Shown: one piece after another, positions 8,445-15,290 of the stretch
Numbering within the stretch: the stretch's first letter is position 1
Layout of the letters: every line of letters begins with the position of its first letter
Assembly: GCF_004349055.1 (NCBI RefSeq)
Contig: NZ_SMKX01000097.1
Span: forward strand, 1-33,287
DNA: 33,287 nucleotides
Direction of reading: 5' to 3'
From: Kribbella antibiotica
GTDB lineage: Bacteria > Actinomycetota > Actinomycetes > Propionibacteriales > Kribbellaceae
Notes under the pieces: generated by a model
What the model was told of the DNA's origin: nothing
The model's database searches: none
The model's input: only the letters and a program-made list of their open reading frames with translations
Translations under genes and position numbers: made by a program

Positions 8445-8465
8445 CTGGCACTGCGCCAAGGTCAA
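8435..8465 (-). promoter_or_regulatory. MerR-type promoter with 19-bp spacer and operator
   Basis: Reading the minus strand, TTGACC (8465-8460) and CACAGT (8440-8435) are separated by 19 bases, the overlong spacer typical of MerR-controlled promoters. Between them the 20-bp segment at 8443-8462 has ACCT/AGGT ends, the same geometry as CueR and MerR operators. This predicts autoregulation. Confidence 0.55.
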
Positions 8466-8731
8466 GTCGAAACTCGCTGAGGCCAACCGCCACCCGCTCA
8501 GCGTCGCTCCTGGTCTACGGGAACGGGCCTTCCAGGGTGACCGTCTACCGGTTAGGGTGGTGATCGGTAGCCCACGCGCCACACTCTGAGCTCGGTGCCC
8601 ATGTCACCCGGCGACGATGACAAGGAACTCCGTTTCACGTGGGATTGCACGGCAAATCGCAAACTGGTTGACCCTCGTGACACCGTCGGCCGGGTGGCGA
8701 CGTGGGAGCGATCCGCCGCAGAAAACTTGTC

Positions 8732-9574
8732 ATGAGCAACAAGCGTCAACGAGAAATCCGTGCCTACCAGCAGCTGTCCGGTCTGAACTACACCGGCGCC
8801 GCCCGCGAGCTCGACCGCTGCGCCGACCCTCGCCCCGCAAATGTTGGTGTTGAAGCGAGCGCACTCCTGCACCTCATCGAGCCGACGCTGCAGGCACCAG
8901 CTTCCGCGATCAGGTCGGCTGAAGACGGCCGTGCCCTTTACCTGTCGGCGAATGAGCTACGTTCCATCGCCGGCGCGGCCGTCATCGGCTCAATTCACTG
9001 GAACGAGTACGCCTCGGCGATTCGCGTGTCAGAGTGGATCCTCAACCTCGGCTATCCGAGCGTCGGCCTGACCACAGCTGCCACCGTCAAGCTCGTCGAC
9101 ACCATACGAGCCGTACGACGAGAGACCTGCCAACTCGGCCACAGCAGGGTCACCCCGTGCTCTCCCGCCCCGCAGCGCGCAATAGTCAATCTCGGCGGCC
9201 AACAACATCAGGGCTGCTTCCAGCACATTGCGGAGTCGATTCTTCAGCAACAGCACAGCGAAAGCCCTACCTACTTCACGCTCGACTCACCTACCCCAGT
9301 TGCTGAGATGGTCGATCAGTTGACCGCTAGCGGGTCCATCACGCTTCCCGAGGACATCTATCTCGACCTCGACTGGGGCGAGGCGCTGTCGACGCTCCCC
9401 GGCCTTGAACTCGAGTACGACCTAGCCCAGCACACACCAGAGTGCGCCGAAGCCGCCATAGCCGAGGTCTACGCCCTCGGTCATGACAATCCGGACGGCA
9501 TTGGCCAGGTCGCCGCACAAGTGCTCGAGGACTCCCCCGATACCTGCATATGTCCGATCTCCGTCGATAGCTGA
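8732..9574 (+). CDS. Actinobacterial protein of unknown function
   Basis: The 280-residue frame starts at the ATG at 8732; an in-frame upstream start at 8702 is possible, and neither has a strong ribosome-binding site. The N-terminus 'RAYQQLSGLNYTGAARELDR' resembles a short motif at the start of many uncharacterised actinobacterial proteins, often on mobile elements. The remainder contains a Cys at about 160 near 'NLGGQQHQGCFQHIAESI' and an acidic C-terminal third. No signal peptide, membrane segment, nuclease motif or NTP-binding loop was found. It lies divergent to MerR with about 300 bases between, and ends at a strong bidirectional terminator. No function is assigned. Confidence 0.6.
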   Translation: MSNKRQREIRAYQQLSGLNYTGAARELDRCADPRPANVGVEASALLHLIEPTLQAPASAIRSAEDGRALYLSANELRSIAGAAVIGSIHWNEYASAIRVSEWILNLGYPSVGLTTAATVKLVDTIRAVRRETCQLGHSRVTPCSPAPQRAIVNLGGQQHQGCFQHIAESILQQQHSESPTYFTLDSPTPVAEMVDQLTASGSITLPEDIYLDLDWGEALSTLPGLELEYDLAQHTPECAEAAIAEVYALGHDNPDGIGQVAAQVLEDSPDTCICPISVDS

Positions 9575-9591
9575 ATCGGAGCGCCGCTGAC

Positions 9592-9624
9592 GGCTGTCCT
9601 GACGCTGGGTTCGTCAGGACAGCC
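9592..9624. terminator. Bidirectional hairpin terminator
   Basis: GGCTGTCCTGACG (9592-9604) pairs perfectly with CGTCAGGACAGCC (9612-9624) around a 7-base loop. It lies between two convergent genes and can serve both; no U-tract follows, as is common in actinobacteria. Confidence 0.75.
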
Positions 9625-9642
9625 ATCATGCCGCTGCATGCC

Positions 9643-10554
9643 TCATACGAAGGTGGAACCCGACCGGTCCGGATGATCCTTCGGCGCGGACACTCCAGCG
9701 AGGAACGCCGCATAGAGTGACGCCACGGTCTGGAGGGTCGGCAGATCGACCGCAACATGGAACGCCGCAGGATCTTCGGCATCAATCGAGATCATCCCAA
9801 ACAACGCATCGCCCATCGCCACCGGCACGGCCATGAACGACCGATACTTCTTGCAGAGATTCCAGCCGGCCGGCGTCGCCTTGCCTTTGACGTACCTCCA
9901 GGTGCGTGGCTCACGCGCGTCCAACGCCTTGAATGTCTCCGTCCCACGACCGCCGTCGTCCTCGTAGACCACAGCCATCGGCTTGCGATGCCCACGCCCG
10001 GAGTGGTCCTTGAACACCAAGCGCCGCTTCTGCTTGTCACCTTCGAGCAGGTACAAACACACTCGGACGCCCTCGTCCCAACCACCATGCAGATTGGCCA
10101 AGCCGGCCAACGTGGCCGTCTGCGCTCCCCCAGCCAATCTCTGTCGCAGCAGAGTCTCACCGGGGTCCAACTGGGCCAACGACCCCAAGAAGTAGCTCAG
10201 CGGAGCAATGACGCCATTGACCGTCTGTATCCGGTAAGCGACTGCTGCCTCCTCTCGCCTACCGGCCCGCTTCGCCTGCTCGGACGACTCCCAGGCCATG
10301 AACGCTGGAACGGCGACGATCAACGCGGCACACAGCATGCCCAGATTGCGGATGATCGTCTTCCGATCACCGGAGAAGATCCACCACCCGGTCTGACCAG
10401 GCAGCGTCTCGCCGTAGTCGACCTGCAATGCCCAGGCGCCAAGCCCCGCCGCGGCCACCACGGACCACAGCGCCAGCCTCCACCACGACAGGCGGCAGTA
10501 CCAGGGCCGCACGTCGAGCACATCCGACCTGCGACGCCCGTTGAATTCGAGCAT
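9643..10554 (-). CDS. Two-TM membrane-anchored GAF-like sensor protein
   Basis: The 303-residue frame starts at an ATG (10554) behind GGGGAG at a 6-base spacing. Two hydrophobic segments, about residues 27-44 ('LALWSVVAAAGLGAWAL') and 73-92 ('LGMLCAALIVAVPAFMAW'), flank a short external loop. A cytoplasmic domain of about 200 residues follows, ending in 'FMAVPVAMGDALFGMISIDA', which is characteristic of a GAF fold's late strands. GAF domains bind small molecules or cyclic nucleotides. No kinase, cyclase, phosphatase or nuclease module is attached, so the protein should act through a partner. The divergent gene at 11261 encodes a related shorter protein. Confidence 0.65.
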   Translation of the reverse strand: MLEFNGRRRSDVLDVRPWYCRLSWWRLALWSVVAAAGLGAWALQVDYGETLPGQTGWWIFSGDRKTIIRNLGMLCAALIVAVPAFMAWESSEQAKRAGRREEAAVAYRIQTVNGVIAPLSYFLGSLAQLDPGETLLRQRLAGGAQTATLAGLANLHGGWDEGVRVCLYLLEGDKQKRRLVFKDHSGRGHRKPMAVVYEDDGGRGTETFKALDAREPRTWRYVKGKATPAGWNLCKKYRSFMAVPVAMGDALFGMISIDAEDPAAFHVAVDLPTLQTVASLYAAFLAGVSAPKDHPDRSGSTFV

Positions 10555-11260
10555 GCACAACTCCCCACGCCTGTGAAGTTAGCTGTCGGGTTCAGGCTGA
10601 GAGTCAAGGCCCGGTCCGCTCCCGCGAACTTCACCCCAAGGGCCACGACCACTCACGGTCGAAGCCCCAACCTCCTGGGTCCCCCACCCCTGCCGTAGTC
10701 CTTCGAGAGGAGTTCCTGTGTCCGGCAGGGCTCGGCGTCGACACACAAACAGTCCAGTTAGCGACTGGACTGACGCGACTGTAGCAGAGCGAAACCGGAT
10801 CGGCTCGTATCGTCACAACCGACGCCCCTCATCGGCGTTTCGCCTTGCATATAAGGCCTCCCAGGGCATAACTGATACGTTAACCACGCTCGAAGCGGGG
10901 CAACAAGATCGGGTCGGCCCGGATTGAAACGATTCGACCGACGCCGGACGGCAGGCACGCCTCGGAGCGATCAATTCGGTGATAGCCGAATTCCCACGCC
11001 ACTCCGGCCTGCGCGCAGATTCGATCATCACGAGCCCTCGGCGAGCGCGGAATCGTCACCGGTAAGGACCAAATCCCAGGTTCACTCGGTAACACTGCGT
11101 TACGAGTCAGGTCTCGTTCTGATAAAGTCCCCGATGGTCCGGCAGCAGGCCGGCACCGCGGTCGCATCCAGGCGGTCCGGCAGGGGTCAGTTGACGCACG
11201 GTACGTGGGGCCGCGCTGATAACTCTTGCGCTGGATCCCCACAGATGGCGGGAGTTACAC
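10555..11260. other. Intergenic region between two divergent GAF-like genes
   Basis: About 700 bases contain no frame with convincing codon use or domain content on either strand. The region is less GC-biased near 10840-10890 and holds one strong palindrome (listed separately). It may contain the promoters of both flanking genes, but no confident -35/-10 pair was located. Confidence 0.4.
10750..10772. promoter_or_regulatory. Perfect palindrome, TetR-operator-like
   Basis: CAGTCCAGT (10750-10758) and ACTGGACTG (10764-10772) are perfect 9-bp arms around TAGCG. Size and symmetry fit a dimeric TetR- or MarR-type repressor site, yet no such regulator gene is nearby. No U-tract follows, so it is less likely to be a terminator. 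Confidence 0.5.
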
Positions 11261-11926
11261 ATGCCCATACGCGCTACCCACGGAAAGCACCGCAACCAGT
11301 GGATACTCGGCGGCCTTGTCGGTGCACTTGCGGCATCAGCTCTCGCCAACGCCGCCCGCGCACAACGCTTCAAACGCGATGATCGTGAGCTTCGGACCGC
11401 CTTCCACAGCACGATGCTTGGATTGGCTCGGCCGCTCAACGGCCACATCTCAGACCTTGCCGAACTGGCGGGCGATGGGACAACGCCCACAGAGGCCCTG
11501 ACACAAGCCACGACAGCCGCACTCGGTGCACTGTGCAACTACTTTGGTGGCGCTGCAAAAAACGTCCGTGCCTGCTTCTGGGAGATCGCCGAGGCGCCGC
11601 CAAGTCGCCACCTCAGACTCGTCCAGGCCTACGGCGCGGGAGTGCCGGATGTCGGCGAGACCTCAGATGAGACCAGACAGTACATCTTGTCTGCGCTCAA
11701 CCAGGGGCGAACTGTCACACGGCCCGCGGGGCGAGAGCCCGGCCTTGTCGCCACACCTGTTGTCACGAGGTCGAATTCGTACGGGGTGATCTCGCTGCAT
11801 GGTGCAGACCCCGAAACATTCAGACGCCAACACGGCGCCCAGAACATCCAACTGGCGGCCGAGCAGTACGCGGCAATCGTCAGCGTCTACCGGCTAGCCG
11901 TTCCCCGAGACCACGCAAGCCGATAA
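11261..11926 (+). CDS. Single-TM GAF-like sensor protein, paralogue of the divergent gene
   Basis: The 221-residue frame starts at an ATG preceded by a GGGAG ribosome-binding site. A hydrophobic stretch at residues about 13-32 ('QWILGGLVGALAASALANAA') could be a membrane anchor. The rest resembles the cytoplasmic part of the protein at 9643: both have 'VRACFWEI'/'VRVCLYLL' early strands, a 'TPVV...SYGVISLHGADPETF' or 'VPVA...LFGMISIDAEDPAAF' core, and a C-terminal helix with 'YAAIVSVYRLA' or 'YAAFLAGV'. The GAF assignment is by this pattern only. The 3' end overlaps the convergent small gene by 47 bases. Confidence 0.6.
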   Translation: MPIRATHGKHRNQWILGGLVGALAASALANAARAQRFKRDDRELRTAFHSTMLGLARPLNGHISDLAELAGDGTTPTEALTQATTAALGALCNYFGGAAKNVRACFWEIAEAPPSRHLRLVQAYGAGVPDVGETSDETRQYILSALNQGRTVTRPAGREPGLVATPVVTRSNSYGVISLHGADPETFRRQHGAQNIQLAAEQYAAIVSVYRLAVPRDHASR

Positions 11927-12206
11927 GGCGTAGGAACTTCACTTTTCTCTCGAGTGCGCGGAGCCGATCACGCTCGCGCACATCGGCAGCCGCAGCCGCT
12001 TCACTCTCGGCCCGAACCCGTGCGAAGTATCCGTCAGGGTCTCGCGCCGCCTCGGCGGCTCGTTCGGGTCCGGTCATATCCCCTAGCGGCTCCACAACAT
12101 TCCCCTCAGCAATTGCTCGTGCCAAGACCCTGGCACGAGCCAAGCCCGAACAACAGGCGCCCGACCGCACAGTGTCCCTACCGTGATGATCTTCAATCAC
12201 CTTCAC
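11880..12206 (-). CDS. Small hypothetical protein with charged helical C-terminus
   Basis: The frame from the GTG at 12206 gives 108 residues; an internal ATG at 12077 would give 65. The C-terminal part ('ERAAEAARDPDGYFARVRAE' onward) is a regular Ala/Arg/Glu helix, likely a coiled coil, ending in a basic segment. Codon use is plausible for an actinobacterial gene, more so after residue 44. It overlaps the 3' end of the GAF-like gene on the other strand. No family was recognised. Because a 10-bp inverted repeat lies within its first third, the shorter start may be the true one. Confidence 0.42.
   Translation of the reverse strand: MKVIEDHHGRDTVRSGACCSGLARARVLARAIAEGNVVEPLGDMTGPERAAEAARDPDGYFARVRAESEAAAAADVRERDRLRALERKVKFLRLIGLRGLGERLAGRR
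12115..12140. repeat. Perfect 10-bp inverted repeat
   Basis: GCTCGTGCCA (12115-12124) and TGGCACGAGC (12131-12140) flank AGACCC. It could be a terminator for the GAF-like gene ending at 11926 or an operator ahead of the short form of the small protein. Confidence 0.45.
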
Positions 12207-12922
12207 CCTTTACATAGATCTAACGTAACCCTCAACGGCCGAGTCCGCACCCGGGTCACACGGAACCCCCGCGAACAGTGAGGGGCGGGCCAGCTGAGGA
12301 CGAGTCTTTCCACCAATCGCCGCCGTTGGGAAGGCCAGTCCACGGGGCATCCAAGGGCTTCCCTTCGCCCCGGTACGGCGCCACCTGCGACCCGGCGGCG
12401 CAAGAACCTCTCTGCTCATGCGTTGAGGCCGGTTGTTGGTCAGCCGGCAGGACGTCAGCGCGTGGCATTGACGAAGGATCTATGAACGACGGCCGTGAAA
12501 CAGGCCGACGGGGGTGTGCAGCGGGAACGGACCGAGAAGCGGTTCCGGCCGAGGACCGCATCAAGCCTCTTGGCACGAAGGCCATCTCACCTGTGATCGG
12601 CGTCAGCTCATGGTTTTACTCACAGGAATCAGCGCCAAAGGGCGGCCAAATGTCGGCGTCTAATGCTCACTGTCCGGCACCGAGTCACGAGTACGCCGAC
12701 CGGGCTGACCAAGCCTCTGACCTGGCGATCTGCCTCGATCCGGTAGGCTGAGCCGCAGCCGGGTTGGGTGCCACCTCGATCCCGGGGTGGCGGTGTTCTC
12801 GCGACCGGCTAAATGCCTCCAGGCGCCGCCTTGCGCCTCGCACAAACAAGGCGCTGCAAGCCCCGTCGTGGCCTGACCTGAGACCCTGAACTCCATCCAC
12901 GGTCCCGCTGCGGATGCTGACT
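12207..12922. other. Region of about 700 bases without a recognisable gene
   Basis: Frames on both strands are Pro/Arg/Ser/Gly-rich with no domain character. Bases about 12380-12580 contain several short self-complementary segments, such as CGGCC and GGCCG around GTGAAACA near 12489-12506, giving a structured-RNA look. A decayed group II intron 5' region was considered, but no reverse transcriptase or domain V was found. CCTGTGA (about 12590) and TCACAGG (about 12621) form another spaced repeat. No feature is assigned. Confidence 0.35.
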
Positions 12923-14131
12923 TTAGGTCTTCGCGGGGAGGGTCAGGCGGAAGAGGGCACCGCCGGTGGGGTTGTCGTGGGCGGTGAGGGTGCCGCGATG
13001 GTGGGTGGCGATTTCGCGGGCTATGGCCAGGCCCAGGCCGGCGCCGCCTTCGTCGCGGGTGCGGGCGTCGTCCAGGCGGACGAAGCGTTCGAAGACTCGG
13101 TCGCGCTCGGTTTCGGCGATACCGGGCCCGTCGTCGGCGACCTCCAGGATCGCTTTATCTCGTTCGAGCCGTATCGAGGTCCGAACGATGGATCTTGCGT
13201 GGCGGCGGGCGTTGGTCTGGAGGTTTTCGATCACGCGCGTCAGTTGGCCGGCCGAGCCCTCCACCCAGACCTCGCCTTGCTCACCGATCAGTTCGGCAAG
13301 GTTGACCGGCTCGCCGGCCGGGATCGAATGGTCGGCGTCAAGTCTGGCGAGAAGCAGCAGGTCGGCTGCGAGTGACTGCAGGCGGACGGTGTCGGCAACT
13401 ATGCCTTCAAGGTCGAGGAGTTGGGGGTGTTCTACGGCGATCTCGAGTTGAGTGCGGAGGGAGGCGATCGGATTGCGGAGTTCATGAGAGGCGTCTGCTA
13501 CGAACCGGCGTTGGCGGTCGACTGCCACAGCGACCGGGCGGAGGGCTCGGTGGGCAACGAGCCAGGTCAGCACTCCGACCAACAGCAGCAGAATCGGCAA
13601 TCCGCCGATCATTCCCAGCCGTACCGTCCGGACCGTACTCCGCTCGGTCTCCAGCGATGTCGCGACGAAGATCACGACCGGCTTCCCTGATACCTCGCTC
13701 GTCACCGTCGCAGCCCATCGGTACTGCGGGTCCGAGGCCTTCTCGACCGGAGCGGGCGGCGCTGTCTTCGGGACCGGGACCGGGACCGGGTCCGAGAAGG
13801 CCGGCGGCGCGGAAGCCGCAGTCTTCTTGACCGGAGCGGGGTCCGACACATTCATCGTGTCGAGATTCTTGCTGGCAGCAACTAGCTTGCCAGTGGGGTC
13901 CTCGATCTTCACGGGCACACCGCGATTCGTTACCCGTTGCGGATCCGTACCTGCCTTCAGCTCCGCCGAGGCCCGGGCAGCCACTGCCGCCGCCTGCGCG
14001 TCCGCCTTGTCCGCAAGGTCCTTTTCCAGCAGATGCAGGAGCGCGAAGCCAGTTGCCACCAAGGCGATGGCGACCACCAGGGTCGCGCCGAGCGCGGCGC
14101 GGATCGGCACCCCGGTGAAGAACCTACCCAT
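12923..14131 (-). CDS. Sensor histidine kinase lacking a recognisable HAMP domain
   Basis: The 402-residue protein has a membrane segment at about 12-34, an extracytoplasmic region of about 130 residues, a second membrane segment at about 172-193, then the phosphoacceptor box 'RRFVADASHELRNPIASL' (H216), N-box 'ENLQTNARRHA' (N303/N307), G1 'DDGPGIAE' and G2 'GGAGLGLA'. The external part has a Pro/Val/Lys-rich stretch ('DPVPVPVPKTAPPAPVEK', about 114-131). Relatives carry about 45-50 HAMP residues after 'ALRP', but here only about five separate that motif from the H-box. The segment between H-box helices and N-box also looks about 20 residues short. Its start overlaps the stop of the response regulator by 8 bases, so the two form an operon. 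Signal is unknown. Confidence 0.9.
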   Translation of the reverse strand: MGRFFTGVPIRAALGATLVVAIALVATGFALLHLLEKDLADKADAQAAAVAARASAELKAGTDPQRVTNRGVPVKIEDPTGKLVAASKNLDTMNVSDPAPVKKTAASAPPAFSDPVPVPVPKTAPPAPVEKASDPQYRWAATVTSEVSGKPVVIFVATSLETERSTVRTVRLGMIGGLPILLLLVGVLTWLVAHRALRPVAVAVDRQRRFVADASHELRNPIASLRTQLEIAVEHPQLLDLEGIVADTVRLQSLAADLLLLARLDADHSIPAGEPVNLAELIGEQGEVWVEGSAGQLTRVIENLQTNARRHARSIVRTSIRLERDKAILEVADDGPGIAETERDRVFERFVRLDDARTRDEGGAGLGLAIAREIATHHRGTLTAHDNPTGGALFRLTLPAKT

Positions 14132-14786
14132 GATCCACCAGCCGGTACCCCGCGCCCCGCACGGTCTCGATCGTCGCCGCGCCGAGTTTGCGGCGCAGCG
14201 TGCTGATGTAAACCTCGATGATGTTCGGATCGCCTTCGTACGCCAGGTCCCAGACGTGAGTGAGGATGTCGGTCTTGGACACCACGTCTCCCGGTCGAAT
14301 GGCGAGTTGTTCGAGCACCGAGAACTCCTTCGTGGTCAGCACGATTGCGGCGCCGGATCGGGTCACCCTACGGGCGCCACGATCCACGGTCAGCTCGCCA
14401 ACCCGTAGCACGGGCGAAGTGCTTCGCCCGTGGCGCCGCAGGAGCGCACGGATGCGGGCGCGCAGTACGACGTACGAGAACGGCTTGGTCAGGTAGTCAT
14501 CGGCGCCCGCATCCAGCCCCTCGGCCTCGTCGTACACGCCGTCCTTGGCGGTCAGCATCAGCACCGGTACGTCGTTGGCGGCCCCGCGCAGCGCGGCCAC
14601 GAACTTGTACCCGTTGACGCCGGGCAGATTCACATCGAGCAGGATCAGGTCGTACTGACTGGTCGTGGCCATGTGCAACCCTTCGGTACCGTCATAACGG
14701 ACGTCGACGGCGAAACCCTCCAGCGTCAGCCCACGGGCAAGCGCGTCGGCAAGGCGTCTCTCGTCCTCCACGATCAGCAAGCGCAT
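14124..14786 (-). CDS. OmpR-family response regulator
   Basis: The 220-residue protein has a receiver domain with acidic pocket (E7, D8), phosphoacceptor D51 in 'LILLDVNLPG', T79 and K101 in 'DDYLTKPF', and a C-terminal winged helix with 'LTTKEFSVLEQLA' and 'VEVYISTLRRKL'-like recognition helix, then 'TVRGAGYRLV'. It is the first gene of the operon with the kinase that overlaps it. The start codon faces the secreted repeat-protein gene across 114 bases containing repeated CTTCAG hexamers. OmpR-type regulators bind direct repeats, so this regulator probably controls both directions. Confidence 0.92.
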   Translation of the reverse strand: MRLLIVEDERRLADALARGLTLEGFAVDVRYDGTEGLHMATTSQYDLILLDVNLPGVNGYKFVAALRGAANDVPVLMLTAKDGVYDEAEGLDAGADDYLTKPFSYVVLRARIRALLRRHGRSTSPVLRVGELTVDRGARRVTRSGAAIVLTTKEFSVLEQLAIRPGDVVSKTDILTHVWDLAYEGDPNIIEVYISTLRRKLGAATIETVRGAGYRLVDHG

Positions 14787-14810
14787 GCGACCGAGTATGG
14801 CCGACGGAGC

Positions 14811-14844
14811 CTGAAGAAATCTTCAGTCTTCAGGTTGGCTTCAG
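14811..14844. promoter_or_regulatory. CTTCAG repeat cluster, candidate response-regulator site
   Basis: CTTCAG occurs at 14821, 14828 and 14839, and its complement CTGAAG at 14811, forming a 16-bp palindrome with the first copy. The cluster sits between the divergent response regulator and secreted repeat-protein genes. The 11-base step between the last two copies is about one helical turn, as expected for an OmpR-type dimer. Confidence 0.55.
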
Positions 14845-14900
14845 GATCCATCCGCCACTGTTGCCCTCGTTCAATCGAACTGATCACGAGGAGAACACCG

Positions 14901-15131
14901 ATGAATCGCAAGTTCTTGCTCAGTAGCGTCGCAGCCGTGATGTTGCTCGCCGCATCTACAACCGTGGCCTTCGCTGCGAGCGGCGGACCGGACCCCGTCA
15001 AGGTCCAGGACCCGACCCCGATCAAGGTCTCGCACCCCGTCAAGGTCCAGAACCCGGTCAAGGTCAAGGACCCGGTCAAGGTCTCGCACCCCGTCAAGGT
15101 CCAGGACCCGACCCCGATCAAGGCGCCGTGA
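14901..15131 (+). CDS. Small secreted Pro-Val-Lys repeat protein
   Basis: The 76-residue frame starts at an ATG behind GAGGAG. Residues 1-26 form a standard signal peptide ('LLSSVAAVMLLAASTTVAFA' core). The mature part of about 50 residues is almost entirely repeats of a PVKV-x-(D/N/H)-P unit, with 'DPTPIKVSHP' variants. The nucleotide sequence is correspondingly repetitive. Such a peptide should be extended, basic and unfolded outside the cell. It has no Cys, no lipobox and no sortase signal. It is divergent to a two-component system whose kinase ectodomain carries a similar Pro/Val/Lys-rich segment. A role as wall-binding peptide or regulatory partner is a guess. Confidence 0.75.
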   Translation: MNRKFLLSSVAAVMLLAASTTVAFAASGGPDPVKVQDPTPIKVSHPVKVQNPVKVKDPVKVSHPVKVQDPTPIKAP

Positions 15132-15183
15132 GCTGATAGCCGTCCCGTTTCGGCAGCTCGGTAGCGAGCGGGCCTAGTGCGGA

Positions 15184-15217
15184 CTGGTGAGGGCTGCTGA
15201 GAGGCAGCCCTCACCAG
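15184..15217 (+). terminator. Hairpin terminator after the repeat-protein gene
   Basis: CTGGTGAGGGCTGC (15184-15197) pairs perfectly over 14 bp with GCAGCCCTCACCAG (15204-15217) around TGAGAG. It separates the small gene from the subtilase gene downstream. Confidence 0.75.
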
Positions 15218-15290
15218 GTCTGACTGCGACTACACCTGATCGCGGCCGTTCACGGGATCCCGATCGCCTAATCGAAGGAAAGGACTCATC

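Noticed and set aside
10741..10780. Terminator at the 10750-10772 palindrome
   Set aside because: No gene ends nearby on either strand and no U-tract follows, so an operator is the better reading.
10924..11382. A 152-codon plus-strand frame between the GAF-like genes
   Set aside because: Composition is that of non-coding DNA, and it overlaps the well-supported start of the gene at 11261.
12376..12740. Group II intron
   Set aside because: Short stems and a general likeness to domain I were seen, but there is no reverse transcriptase, no clear GUGYG 5' end and no domain V hairpin.
12278..12751. A 157-codon plus-strand frame in the empty region
   Set aside because: No start signal, skewed composition and no domain; equally long frames lie on the other strand.
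13760..13795. GGGACC tandem repeat as a regulatory element
   Set aside because: It encodes the Val-Pro repeats of the kinase ectodomain on the minus strand.
14931..15131. CRISPR-like or tandem DNA repeat array
   Set aside because: The repeats follow codon phase and encode the PVKV units of a secreted protein; there are no spacers.
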